In this document: one piece after another, positions 46,241 through 58,705 of the stretch
How positions within the stretch are numbered: position 1 is the stretch's first letter
Layout: each line of letters begins with the position of its first letter
Origin: Thinopyrum elongatum
Taxonomy: Eukaryota; Streptophyta; Magnoliopsida; Poales; Poaceae
DNA length: 64,000 nt
Assembly: GCA_011799875.1 (NCBI GenBank)
Contig: CM022303.1
Location: 65,986,171 to 66,050,170 of the forward strand
Direction of reading: 5' to 3'
Notes under the pieces: model-generated
The model's database searches: none
What the model was told of the DNA's origin: nothing
Seen by the model: the letters and a program-made list of their open reading frames with translations, nothing else
Made by a program: the position numbers and the translations under genes

Positions 46241-49200
46241 TCACTTTTTCTTCGCTTGTGTCCTTTGCTTATTGCGCCGTAACCATGGATATTCTTCATC
46301 GCTTAACAGGGTGCTTGGGTCAGCCTTAACTTTGAAGGGAGGAATTTCATGAAACTTTTCATAATCTTCAGACATGTCTATCTTGCCCTCCAATCCCATA
46401 ATGTCTCTTTTTCTTGAAAGAACTATGTGGCGCTTTGGCTCATCGTATGATGTATTTGCTTCCTTATCTTTTCTTTTTCTCGGTTTGGTAGACATGTCCT
46501 TCACATAGAAAACCTGCGCCACATCATTGGCTAGGATGAATGGTTCGTCTGTGTACCCAAGATTGTTCAGATCCACTGTTGCCATTCCGTACTGTGGGTC
46601 TACCTGTACCCCGCCTCCTGACATATTGACCCATTTGCACTTAAACAAAGGGACCTTAAAATCATGTCCGTAGTCAAGTTCCCATATGTCCACTATGTAA
46701 CCATAATATGTGTCCTTTCCCCTCTTGGTTGCTGCATCAAAGCAGACACCGCTGTTTTGGTTGGTGCTCTTTTGATCTTGGGCGATCGTGTAAAATGTAT
46801 TCCCATTTATCTCGTATCCTTTGTAAGTCAATACAGTCGAAGATGGTGCCCTGGACAACGAGTACAGCTCATCAGAAACAGTGTTGTCACCTCTGAGACG
46901 CGTTTCCAACCAACTGCCGAAAGTCCTGATGTGTTCACATGTAATCCAGTCGTCACACTGCTCCGGGTGTTTGGAGCGCAGAATGTTCTTGTGTTCATCG
47001 ACATACGGGGTCACCAAGGTAGAGTTCTGTAGAACTGTGTAGTGTGCTTGAGACCAAGAATGCCCGTCCCTATATATTATTGAGTCCCCTCCTAGCGTGC
47101 CTTTTCCAGTCAGTCTCCCCTCATACCGCGATTGAGGGAGGCCAATCTTCTTAAGGCCAGGAATGAAGTCAACACAAAACTCAATGGCATCCTCTGTTTG
47201 ATATGGACCATGAAGATGCTTCCTTCTGGCCTAGCGCGGTTACGGGCATATTTCTTTAGGACTCCCATTAACCTCTCAAAGGGGAACATATTGTGTAAAA
47301 ATACAGGGCCCAGAATGACAATCTCGTCGACTAGATGAACTAGGACGTGCGTCATGATATTAAAGAAGGATGGTGGGAACACCAGCTCGAAACTGACAAG
47401 ACATTGCGCCACATCACTCCATAGCCTTGGTAGGATTTGTGGATTGATCACCTTCTGAGAGATTGCATTGAGGAATGCACATAGCTTCACAATGGCTAAT
47501 CGAACGTTTTCCGGTAGAAGACCCTCAATGCAACCGGAAGCAGTTGCGTCATAATCGGGTGGCAGTCATGAGACTTTAGGTTCTGGAACTTTTTCTCTGG
47601 GATATTTATTATTCCCTTTATATTGGACGAGAAGCCAGACGGGACCTTCATACTGAGTAGGCATTCAAAGAAGATTTCCTTCTCTTCTTTGGTAAGAGCA
47701 TAGCTGGCAGGACCTTCATACTGCTTTGGAGGCATGCCGTCTTTTTCGTGCAAATGTTGCAGGTCCTCCCGTGCCTCCTGTGTATCTTTTGTCTTCCCAT
47801 ACACGCCTAGGAAGCCTAGCAGGTTCACGCAAAAGTTCTTTGTCATGTGCATCACGTCGATTGAAGAGTGGACTTCTAGGTCTTTCCAGTAGGGTAGGTC
47901 CCAAAATATAGATTTCTTCTTCAACATGGGTGCGCGTCCCTCAGCGTCATTCGGAACAGATAGTCCGCCGAGACGCTTCCAAAGATTACGTGTAAACCAT
48001 TGACCATAGCAAGTACGTGATCACCGGTACACATGGCGGGCTTCTTCCGGTGATCTGCCTCGCCTTTGAAATGCTTGCCCATCTTTCGACATTGATGGTT
48101 GGTCGAAAGAAATCGACGATGCCCCAGGTACACATTCTTCCTCCATTTGTCCAGGTATATACTTTCGGTGTCAGCTAAACAATGCATGCATGCGTGGTAT
48201 CCCTTGTTTGTCTGTCCTGAAAGGTTACTGAGAGCAGGCCAATCATTGATGGTTACAAACAGCAATGCATGTAGGTCAAATTCCTCCTGTCTGTGCTCAT
48301 CCCACACACGTACACCGTTTCCTTTCCACAGCTGTAAAAATTCTTCAACTAATGGCCTTAGGTACACATCAATGTCGCTGCCGGGTTGCTTAGGGCCTTG
48401 GATGAGTACTGGCATCATAATGAACTTCTGCTTCATGCATAGCCAAGGAGGAAGGTTATAGATTTATAGAGTCACGGGCTAGGTGCTGTGATTGCTGCTC
48501 TGCTCCCCAAAAGGATTAATAAAATCCGCGCTTAAACCAAACCATACGTTCCTTGCGTCACCTGCAAAGTCCTCCCAGTACTTCCTCTCGATTTTTCTCC
48601 ACTGCGACCCGTCAGCGGGTGCTCTCAACTTCCCGTCTTTCTTACGGTCCTCTCTGCGCCATCGCATCAACTTGGCATGCTCTTTGTTTCTGAACAGATG
48701 TTTCAACCGTGGTATTATAGGAGCATACCACGTCACCTTCGCAGGAACCCTCTTCCTGGGGGGCTCGCCGTCAACGTCACCAGGGTCATCTCGTCTGATC
48801 TTATACCGCAATGCACCACATACCGGGCATGCGTTCAAATCCTCGTACGCACCGCGGTACAGGATGCAGTCATTAGGGCATGCATGTATCTTCTGCACCT
48901 CCAATCCTAGAGGGCATACGACCTTCTTTGCTGTGTATGTACTGTCGGGCAATTCGTTATCCTTTGGAAGCTTCTTCTTCAATATTTTCAGTAGCTTCTC
49001 AAATCCTTTGTCAGGAACAGCATTCTCTGCCTTCCACTGCAGCAATTCCAGTACGGTACCGAGCTTTGTGTTGCCATCTTGGCAATTGGGGTACAACCCT
49101 TTTTGGTGATCCTCTAACATGCGATCGAACTTCAGCTTCTCCTTTTCACTTTCGCACTCTCTCTTTGCATCAACAATGACCCGGCGGAGATCATCATCGG

Positions 49201-49533
49201 GCACATCATCTGGTTCCTCTTGATCTTCAGCTTCCCCCATTGCAGCATCACTGTATTCAGGGGGCACATAGTTGTCATCATCCTCTTCTTCTTCGCTGTC
49301 TTCCATCATAACCCCTCTTTCTCCGTGCTTGGTCCAAACATTATAGTGTGGCATGAAACCCTTATAAAGCAGGTGGGTGTGAAGGATATTCCGGTCAGAG
49401 TAAGACTTCGTATTTCCACATATAGGGCATGGACAACATTCTGCTTGTTTGCCTCAGCCACTTCGAGAAAATTATGCACGCCCTTAATGTACTCGGAGGT
49501 GCGTCTGTCACCGTACATCCATTGTCGGTTCAT
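46241..49533 (-). pseudogene. tnp2: CACTA-II TNP2 transposase
   Basis: Minus strand, in order: transposase-associated zinc region (49533-49306: MNRQWMYGDRRTSEYIKGVH); acidic linker and Transposase_21 start (49354-48479: ILYRGAYEDLNACPVCGA, NVWFGLSADFINPFG); Tnp2 core (48436-47921: PLVEEFLQLWKGNGVRVWD, GYHACMHCLADTES); IDVMHMTKNFCVNLLG and DUF4218 (47927-47110: HVLVHLVDEI, MFPFERLMGVLKKYARNR, RPEGSI); and a C-terminal DUF4216 part (47017-46241). This is the catalytic transposase that would bind and cut CACTA ends. Damage: a frameshift in the N-terminal zinc region (loss of about 10 nt with the cysteine pair), TAG and TAA stops near 48470-48450, and further breaks near 47930 and 47495. It is otherwise nearly complete, hence a young pseudogene. 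Confidence 0.92.
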
Positions 49534-49705
49534 CTGTGTGCATTATATATAATTAAGTGTGTCAAAAACCATTACAGAACATCATGAATAGATAAGTGAC
49601 CAAATTAATAGAAGTTCATCATCACATTAAAACCAAAGTACATACATAGTTCTCATTGAACAACATATAGCTCTACAGAGCATCTAATTAAACCATACAT
49701 TGAAA

Positions 49706-50152
49706 CTATGTAAAACATTTCAATGCAACAACAAATGCGATCATAATCGCAACCAAGGTAACAATTGATCGAACGGCATAATGATACCAAGCCTCGGTAT
49801 GAATGGCATATTTTCTATACTTTCTAATCTTGAAGCGCATTGCATCCATCTTGATCTTGTGATCATCGACGACATCCGCAACTTGCAACTCCAATATCAT
49901 CTTCTCCTCCTCAATTTTTTTCAATTTTTCCGTCAAGTAATTGTTTTCTTCTTCAACTAAATTTAACCTCTCGACACTAGGGTCGGTTGGAATTTCCGGT
50001 TCACATACCTCCTAGATAAAAAAAATCTATGTCACGTTGGTCGGCATAATTGTCATAAACAATAAATGAACCAAATAGTTATAAAATATAATATATACCA
50101 CATCTGAATCATAGACAGGACGAGGGCCGACAGGGGCAGATATCAAAACCAT
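49706..50152 (-). CDS. Small two-exon ORF: coiled coil plus C-terminal membrane anchor (119 aa)
   Basis: Exon 1 is 50152-50099 (MVLISAPVGPRPVYDSDV), intron GTATAT...TATCTAG, exon 2 is 50011-49706; both meet in phase 0 and the frame is open to a TAG stop. The predicted protein has an N-terminal proline/acidic part (1-35), a charged heptad-like segment (about 37-80, LTEKLKKIEEEKMILELQV), a basic stretch (KIRKYRKY) and a hydrophobic helix near 98-115 (IVTLVAIMIAFVVAL) four residues from the end, as in tail-anchored proteins. It sits between the right end of CACTA-II, with a TATA box at 50536, and TNP2, same strand. I recognise no named family. Its intact frame beside a broken transposase is notable. 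Start and splice sites are predictions. Confidence 0.65.
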
Positions 50153-50535
50153 CGCACTATATAATAACAAACAATAATAAAAGTAAGAAAATTATACAAG
50201 TATCTATCTCATTCATACAAGTAAGAATTTTTTCTCTTTTAGAAAGAAGATAAGAACAAGAGGCTCACCACGGTGGTGGCGGCGACGAGATCGGCGCGGG
50301 CGATCGACGGCGGTGAAGACGGGGACAGGACGTGACGGACCGCTAAACCTAAACAAATCTTGAGGAAAATGGAGCTTGGAGGTCGAGCTTGGAGAGAAGA
50401 AAGCTTAAGTAGTGTGGCTCGGGCATTTCATCGAACACCTCATGTGCATAGGAGGAGAGCTAGAGCACCACAAAGCCCTCCCCTAGCCGGCCAGAAAAAA
50501 CAGAGCAGTGGAGTGCTCTGCTTGCGGGCGAGGGG
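50153..50535. other. Leader of the CACTA-II right-end transcription unit
   Basis: Non-coding or first-exon DNA between the TATA box and the small ORF; no recognised domain. Confidence 0.5.
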
Positions 50536-50545
50536 GTATATATAG
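50536..50545 (-). promoter_or_regulatory. Putative TATA box at the CACTA-II right end
   Basis: CTATATATAC on the minus strand just inside the subterminal repeats, positioned to drive the small ORF and TNP2. Confidence 0.55.
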
Positions 50546-50843
50546 GCACCTCATTGGTCCCGGTTGGTGGCTGGAACCGGGACTAAAGGACCTCCTTTGG
50601 TCCCGGTTCCAGCCATGAACCGGGACCAATGGATGTGGGCCAGGAGCGAGGCCCATTGGTCCCAATTTGTGTCTGGAACCGGGACCAAAGGGTCCAGACG
50701 AACCGGGACCAATGCCCCATGAGGCCCGGCCGGCCCCCTGGGCGCACGAACCGGGACGTATGCCCCCATGGGTCCCAGTTCATCACTGAACCGGGACTAA
50801 TGGGCTGGCCAGGCCTAGACCAAAGCCCTGTTTTCTACTAGTG
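50546..50843. repeat. CACTA-II right terminal and subterminal repeats
   Basis: Alternating TTGGTCCCGGTT and AACCGGGACCAA motifs up to the inverted terminal sequence CCCTGTTTTCTACTAGTG (50826-50843), identical as complement to the CACTA-I left end. Confidence 0.9.
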
Positions 50844-53208
50844 AGGTATTTGAGAAAAACCAGAATATCCATCAAGGAAACAAAAATGTGTGTGCTTTGA
50901 TAGTCTTTCTAACATTTGATCAATAAAATGCAGAGGGTAATGATCTTTTCTAGTATCTTTATTTAATTTTCTAAAAATCAATTACCATTCTGTAGCCAGT
51001 GATAATTCTTTGTGGAATAAGTTCATTCTTATCATTAGGAACAATGGTAATACCTCCCTTTTTAGGGACACAATGAACGGGACTTACCCATCTACTATCA
51101 GCTATGGGATAGATTATACCTTCTTCCAGAAGCTTCAGTATTTCTGTTCTTACCACTTCTTTCATTTTAGGATTTAAACGTTGTTGGTGATCAACAATGG
51201 GTTTAGCATCAGGCTCCATATTTATTTTATGCTGACAGAGAGTGGGACTAATGCCCTTTAAATCATCAAGAGTATATCCAATGACAGCTCGGTGCTTCTT
51301 CAGAACCTTCAATAATCTTTCTTCTTCATGTTCTGAAAGGTTTGCACTAATAATAACAGGATATATCTTTTTCTCTTCAAGATAAGCATATTTCAAAGTG
51401 TCTGGCAATTGTTTTAATTCAAACACAGGATCACCTTTAGGTGGAGGAGGACCTCCTAGAGTTTCAATAGGCAAATTGTTTTTAAGCAGAGGACGTTGTT
51501 CAAAGAAAATCTTATCTATTTCATTTCTTTCATGCAGATGCATATCATTGTCATGGTCTACCAAATATTGTTCTATAGGATCGGTAGGAGGCACAGCAAT
51601 AGAAGCAAGACCAATTATTTCATCTTTACTAGACAACTCTTTATTATGATGTTTTCTACTGAACTTGGAAAAATTAAACTCATGAGACTCATCACCAAAA
51701 CTAACACTGACAGTTTGCTTCTCGCAATCTATTTTAGCAATAACGGTGTTCAAGAAAGATCTAGCAAAGATAATGGGACAAAAGTCATCTTGTGGGGAAC
51801 CAAGAACAAGAAAATCAATAGGGTATTTTATTTTCCCACACAAGACTTCAACATCTCTAACAATCCCAAGTGGTGTGATGGTGTCCCTATTTGCAAGTTT
51901 AATAGTAACATCTATGTCTTCTATTTCAGCGGGTGCTATATCATTCATAATTTCTTGATACAAGGTAAAAGGAATAGCACTCACGCTAGCACCTATGTCA
52001 CATAAACCATGATAACAGTGATCTCCTATTTTAACTGAGACAACAATTATGCCAATAATAGGTCTATGTTTATCTTTTTCAATAGGTTTGGCAATTCTAG
52101 CAGCGTCATCACACAAGTAAATAACATGCCCATTTAAATTTTTTACCAGGAGATCTTTGACCATAGCAACACTAGGTTCTACTTTGATTTGTTCAGCAGG
52201 CTTAGGTGCTCTAATATTACTCTTATTGACAACAGTTGAAACTTTAGCATGTTCCCTTATCCTAACAGGGAAAGGTGGTTTTTCAATATAAGCAGTAGGC
52301 ACAACTGGATTAACATTGTAAATAATAGTTTCATCTTTTGCTATTACTAGTTCTTTAATTTCTTCTTTGATAGGTGGGTGATATTTAAACCACTTCTCCT
52401 TAGGGAGATCAACATGAGTAGCAAATGATTCACAAAAGGAGGCTACTATCTCAGAGTCAAGTCCATATTTAGTGCTAAACTTTTGAAAAGCATCGGTATT
52501 CATAAAAGATTTAACACAACCATACTTGAGCTTAATACCTGACTCTTTACCTTCATCGAGTTCCCAATCTTCAGAGTTACGTTTAATTCTTTCTAAAAGA
52601 GCCCACCGGAAGTCAATAGTCTTCTTCATAAAGGAACCAGTACAAGAAGTATCAAGCTTGGATCGATCATCATGAGAAAGCCGAGCATAAAAATTCTGAA
52701 TAATAATTTCTCTTGAGAGCTCATGATTGGGGCATGAATATAACATTGACATAAGCCTCCCCCTAGATAGAGTGATACTTTCTCCTTCACGAGGCCAAAA
52801 ATTATATATATAATTCCGATAACGCTTAACTAGATGCATAGGATAAATTTTTTGGTGAAATTCCAATTTCAATCGATTCCAATTCCAAGATCCAATATCA
52901 TCGCATAGCCTATACCATGCGAATGCTTTTCCCTTCAAAGAGAAAGGGAAAACCTTCTTCTTAGCTTCATCTCTGGGTAAACCTGCAAGCTTAAATAATC
53001 CACAAATTTCATCCACATATATCAAGTGCATATCAGGATGTTCGGTTCCATCTCCTGCATAAGGATTAGCTAGCAGTTGTTCTATCATACCCAAAGGAAT
53101 TTCATAACCAATATTTTCAGTAGGTGCAGTATGTTGAGGGATAACTAATTGTGGTTCCGGTCGAGGTGAAGATACCCAGAACAAACCCCTCAAAGAATTG
53201 TTTTCCAT
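50844..53208 (-). pseudogene. Athila-type gag-pol, truncated in reverse transcriptase
   Basis: Minus strand from MENNSLRGLF (53208). Gag core is KGKAFAWYRLCDDIGSWNW and FHQKIYPMHL; a retropepsin-like protease follows with CDIGASVSAIPF (catalytic D near residue 404; DIGA in place of the common D-T/S-G); then the N-terminal part of reverse transcriptase with RWVSPVHCVPKKGG. The frame is open for 745 codons to a TAG at about 50971, after which RT text continues (KDHYPLHFIDQMLERL) and stops exactly at the CACTA-II end at 50844. The RT active site, RNase H and integrase are absent. It is the 5' half of the element whose 5' LTR is at 53315. Confidence 0.92.
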
Positions 53209-53284
53209 AGTAACAAGTGACAATAAATTTCAGCACGTAGTAATAATTTTTCCTTACCGATTTCCACTTACCAAGAGCGCTTCA

Positions 53285-53303
53285 CTCCCCGGCAATGGCA
53301 CCA
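53285..53303 (-). other. Primer-binding site of the Athila-type element B
   Basis: Minus strand TGGTGCCATTGCCGGGGAG, 11 bp downstream of LTR B; a diverged form of the TGGCGCCGTTGCCGG site seen at 59766-59785. Confidence 0.8.
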
Positions 53304-54551
53304 AAAAAGAGCCTTGATGACCCACAAGTATAGGGGATCAATCATAGTCCTTTCGATAAGTAAGAGTGTCGAACCCAACGAGGAGCAGAAGGAAATGACA
53401 AGCGGCTTTCAGCAAGGTAATGTCTGCAAGCACTGAAATTATAAGTAACGAGTAGTTTGGTAGCAAGATAATTTGTAACGAACAAGTAACGGTAATGGTA
53501 ACAAAAGTGCAGCAAGGTAGCCCAATCCTTTTGCGGCAAAGGACAGGCCAAAACGGTCTCTTATGATAAGCAAAGCGTTCTTGAGGGTACACGGGAATTT
53601 CATCTAGTCACTTTCATCATGTGGTTTGATTTGTGTTCGCTACTTTGATAATTTGATATGTGTGTGGACCGGTGCTTAGGTGCTGTTCTTACTTTAAAAA
53701 ACCTCCTACTTATGATTAACCCCATCGCAAGCATCCGCAACTACGAGAAAAGTATTAAGAATAAATCTAACCATAGCATTAAACTTTTGGATCCAAATCA
53801 GTCCCTTACGGAATAGCGCATAAACTAGGGTTTAAGCTTCTGTCACTCTCGTAACCCATCATCTAATAACTACTCCACAATGCATTCCCTTAGGCCCAAA
53901 TATGGTGAAGTGTCATGTAGTCGACGTTCACATGACACCACTAAGGGAATCACAACGTACATATCATCAAAATATCGAACACATATCAAGTTCACATGAT
54001 TACTTGCAACAAGATTTCTCACGTGACCTCAAGAACAAAAGCAACTACTCACTAATGATAATCATGCTCAAGATCAGAGGGGTATTAAATAGCATAATGG
54101 ATCTGAACATATAATATTCCACCATATAAACCATATAGTAATCAACTACAAGATGTAATCAACACTACTAGTCACCCACAAGTACCAATCTATAGTTCCG
54201 GTACAAAGATTGAACACAAGAGAGGAACTAGGGTTTCAGAGGAGATGGTGCTGTTGAAGATGTTGATTGAGATTGCCCTCCCCAAGATGGGAGAGTGGTT
54301 GGTGATGATGATGACGATGATTTCCCCCTCCGGGAGGGAAGTTCCTCCGGCGGAATCGCTCCGCCGGAGGGCAAAAGTGCTGCTGCCCAAGTTCCGCCTC
54401 GAGACGGCAGCGCTTCATCCCGAAAGTCCTCTCTTTTTTTTTTTCTAGGTCAAAATGACTTATATACCAGAAGAGGGGCACCGGAGGTGGGCCGAGGAGG
54501 GCACAACCCACCAGGGCGCGCCTGGGCTCCCTGGCGCGCCTAGGTGGGTTG

Positions 54552-57500
54552 TGTAACACCCCCAGTGGTTAGCCACAGTAATCCCCCTTTTGATAATGCC
54601 ATCTCATCATGATCAATAGTGCTTAAACATCATTTGGATCATATCTCGTTTCAAATTCAAATTCAAATGGAAATTCAAAACTGAAAGTGCAAATAAAAGT
54701 TGTTCAAATCCAGGAACTAAAATGTTCATAATATTGTAAATAATCCAGAGACAACTCTAAAATTATAATCAACATTTACTAAATTAATTAAGTGACTCTA
54801 ACAGCAACAAAACAGAGATATTTAATCCATATTCATTTAATTAAAATCTAAATGAAATCACTGTGGCATCAAACCATTTTCTAGCAGTGGCTAATTTTGC
54901 ACTGTAATTATTGGACTAAGTCACATATTTTTCAAAAGTCATCTAGTGGCCAAACTATTTACAAAACAGAAAAGAAAAATCGAAAACGAAACAGAAAATA
55001 AAAAAAAGGAAAGAAAAGGGGCGTTGCTACTGTGCACTTTAGCCCGAAGCAGCAGTGCAGGCCCGGTCCAGCCCGCACCTCCTTCAACCTCCTGCTCACC
55101 TCGTCTCGCTGTCGCCCGCACGCGCCAGCCCCCCCCCCCTCTCCTCTGCTCGCCACCCGCGCTCATCGTGGAGGGGATAAGAACCCCTCCTCCACCCCCA
55201 GGCGAACCCTAGTCCCATTTTTCCCCTTCCCCTTGCTTCTCTCCTCGGCCCGAAGCCGTCCCGACGCTGCTGTCACCGCGCCGCCTCACCGCCGTTGCCA
55301 CTGGCCTCCCCACGGCCAGCCGAGGCGCCCAGGAGGACCGCCGCGGACATCCACGACAGCTCCGCCCCTCAGCTTGAACCGGGGAGCACCACGTCACCGG
55401 ATCGAGCCGATCCCCTCCCGTGCTGTCGCCGGCGTTCGTCGATGTTCTTGACGACGTCTGCTGCTCCTAATCCATCGCCGGTCCTCCTTGAGCCCCCTCG
55501 GCGAGCACCACATCTCTTTCCCCCCTTCCCTGCTCGCCTAGCCATCACTACTGGCCGTCATCGAAGCCGCAGCTCCGCCATCCGCCATTGCCGACCGGGC
55601 ACTTGTGTCCGAGCTTCTCCGCTCAAACCAGTGGCGCAGCCGTGCTCGTTGAGCTCCCCAGCGGCCGCCTAGCTAGCTAACTCGCCTGCCCATGTTGCGT
55701 TTCACCAAAACCGCGAAGGTCCGAACTCCGGTGCCCGCCCAAGTCGTCGCCACCGTCGTTTCCGACCACCTCCGGCCCGGCGACCGTCACCGTTGGATGC
55801 GCGCCGCACTACTCGTTCGAACGCAAGAGGAACGACGCGAAATGATGCACCATAGCAGAAACCCGAGCTCGCCAGAGTTGTCGCCGTTGTTCGGGCTCGC
55901 CAAAGAGTTCCGGCGGCCGGCACTGACCTGGCCGGTTGGGCTCCACTGCCTGAGCCACTGACTGGTGGGCCCAGGGGCCCCGCTGACCCCACTTTGACCA
56001 GTTGACTTCGGTCAACTGCTGACTGGGCCGGCCCCAGCAGCTGACATGTGGGTCCACCCCACTGTTTGACTAATTAAGCAGGATTAATTTAGTTAAGTTA
56101 ATTAATTAGGTTAAGTAGACACTGACAGGTGGGCCCAAAAGCCTAATTAACTGAATTTAGATTTAACCTAAACTGTGTTAGCCCCCTGAGTATGACATGT
56201 GGGTTCCACATGTCAGGTTTGACTCTAGTTAGCCAGAGTTGACTAATGACATCATCTTTTCATCATGCTGACATCACCTTTAACTGTTTTGGATAATTCG
56301 AATTTAAATGAATAAATAAATCCAGAAAATGATTTAAAACTTTAGAATATCATAGTAAATAATATGTAGCTCAGATCGAAAAACTTTGTACATGAAAGTT
56401 GCTCAGAACGACGAGACGAATTCGGATACGCAGTCCGTTCGTCCGCCACACGTCACTAGCATAGCGAACATGCAACCGTCCCCCTCCGTTTCATCTGTTC
56501 GAAAATGCCAAACTTCGGGAAAACATTCCCGGATGTTTTCCCTCTTCACCTGTGTCATGTGGCACCGCGTCCGAACACCCCTAGCTCTGCGTATTGTCAG
56601 GTCATGCTCTTGTTTGCTTTATATTTACTGTTTCTTCCCCCTCTTCTCTCTCGGTAGACCCCGACACCGACGTCGTCCCCGAGACCAACGCAACTCAGGA
56701 GCCCGACGCCACTGTTGACGACCCCTCCTTCTTACCAGAGCAACCAGGCAAGCCCCCCCCCCCCTTTGAGAATACCGATATCGCCTATTCTTCTCTCTTA
56801 TAATTGCATTAGAATTGCTGCTACTACTGCTTTACCTATTCTGATGCATAGCCTATTTATTGTAACATGCTATTGAAACCTTACCTGCTTATCCTAACTT
56901 GTCTAGTATAGGCTGGGTAGAGACCTATCAGTGACCCCACTTGTCCCGATTGCCCCACTGGATTATCGGAAGACTCGACAACTAGGCCCCGGCACCGCAC
57001 ATCACCCCCTCAGTTGTAACGACACTGCAGCATTACTATCGAGTGCCGAGGGTGATACCTCGTTTAGCATTTCTGATGTTAACTCTGTAGAGTAGCTATT
57101 CGGTCGTGGTCATCGAGGGTGATTCCTCCTTCACCACTCCCGATAACGACGCTGTTGTGCAACACCTCAAATGTGAACCCTTTAAGGGTGATTCCTCCGA
57201 GTTCACCTTGACGGATACATCGAGTAGGAATCCAACGAGGGTGATACCTCGGATTCCCTTGTTGTTATGGACACACGGACAATTGGACTTTACACTGTTA
57301 CTTGGAAGGCGGGTCGACCCTGAGGGGTACACACGAGTGATATGGAGACGGGTTGACCTGGATGGTGCCCGAGTGATGAATACGAGGCGTGGCCGGGCAT
57401 TCTTGGCCCTTGCCGCAAGTCCTCGAGATGGGGCGATGGGGTCACATCGATCGTGAGTCTCTGCTCGTTACCGCATTGCCAACACACTACGATTTGGATA

Positions 57501-58705
57501 TTTGATCTGAGTGGGCCTTTGGCCCGATAGCACTAACCATCACGCGGGAATAAATATGGGTACTCTGCATCGTATGCATCAGCCGAAAGCTTTGTCAGAC
57601 GTCCAGTTCAGCATTGTGGCCGGGTCGGATCGTGCCGTTGGCGCTGGTATCCACCCTGCTCGCAACGACCCGGAGAGCACAGGGCGATGGCCCAAGACCC
57701 CTGAGCGCTTAAGTTGTAGACCAGCGTGGACCTCTCTGCTAAGCTCTAGGTAGGGTTGCGGTGTGTTGTTTGGCCGAGGCCGGGCATGACCCAGAAAAGT
57801 ATGTCCGGCCGGAGTTAAGCAAGCGTGGTGGGTAAGTTGGTGCGCCCCTGCAGGGAAGAAAACATCTATCGATAGCCTATCCTACTCTAACAGACACTCG
57901 GAGTTGTATCCCGATCGATACAACTAGAATTGGATACTATGGCTCTGGGATTGCTTCTCGCAGGGAGTCGAGAAGGGATCTCAGGACGAGGTTGATGACT
58001 GTATGGCTCTGGGATTGCTTTCTCACAGGGAGTCGAGAAAGGATCTCTGGGTGAGGTTGATGACACTACTACTATATTATACTGTGCTGATCTACTCTCT
58101 TCTATTGCTGCAAGACCGCTGAAGATGCTAGTCTTTGATATGACTAGGCCTCCTCTCTATTCTGGCATTTCTGCAGCCCAGTCCAGAGATACAGCCATTC
58201 TTTGATAATGTTGCATATGTAGTGTAGATCCTTGCTTGCTGAGTACTTCGGATGAATACTCACGGTTGCTTTGCTTTCTTTTTCTCCCCATATCCTTTTG
58301 AGGCAACCAGATGACGGAGCCTCGGATATAGCTGCCCACGCCGACGATCGCTACTACTACCCCGAGGGTGGATACTACTACGAGTTGGCTGACGACCACG
58401 AGTAGGATCGGAGGGTCCCAGGCAGGAGGCCTGCGCCTTTCGATCGTAGCTTTTGTTTTGCCCCGCCTTTCTAAAGGCTTATCTGTTTCTGTTTCATATC
58501 TGTACTCAGATATCTGATGCTTCTGTTGATGCTTGTACGCAAGCTTATGTATTCGAGCCCTCGAGGCCCTTGGCTTGTAATATAAAGCTTGTATGACTTT
58601 ATTTATGTTTTAGAGTTGTGTTGTGATATCTTCCCGTGAGTCCTTAGGCTTGATCGTGTGCATTTGCGTGTATGATTAGTGCACGATTCAGCCGGGGGCG
58701 TCACA
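54552..58705. mobile_element. 4,154-bp solo LTR inserted in LTR B
   Basis: Begins TGTAACACCCCCAGTGG and ends GGGGGCGTCACA, flanked by a perfect 5-bp target duplication GGTTG (54547-54551 and 58706-58710). No primer-binding site, polypurine tract or pol is present between the ends, so it is a single very long LTR, probably of a Gypsy (chromovirus/Tat-like) element. It contains a GC-rich segment (55030-55680), a short coding-like stretch (56655-56800, PDTDVVPETNA) and a tandem pair of 64 bp at 57938-58065. Strand is not certain; the TG...CA ends and a late GTAATATAAAGC-type 3' part suggest plus. Confidence 0.85.
57938..58065. repeat. 64-bp tandem pair in the solo LTR
   Basis: TATGGCTCTGGGATTGCTT...GAGTCGAGAA...GAGGTTGATGAC is repeated from 57938 and 58002. 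Confidence 0.9.

Larger units (their letters stand above)
38086..50843 (-). mobile_element. CACTA-II, autonomous-type CACTA element, possibly recombinant
   Basis: Left end CACTAGTGCAGAATCAGG; right end, inverted, CACTAGTAGAAAACAGGG. Both are followed by GTCCCGG/GTGCCGG repeats, and the interior has, from the right, a small two-exon ORF, TNP2, 336-bp unit, internal GTCCCGG cluster, TNPA/Ulp1 gene. A MITE and a Helitron are nested near the left end. The flanking trinucleotides differ (AAG left, AGG right), and the flanking Athila parts are not adjacent in an intact element, so the two ends may stem from different insertions. Confidence 0.8.

Noticed and set aside
54946..56803. Proline/serine-rich frames inside the solo LTR
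   Set aside because: Compositional; the clean TG...CA ends and target duplication show the whole stretch is one LTR.
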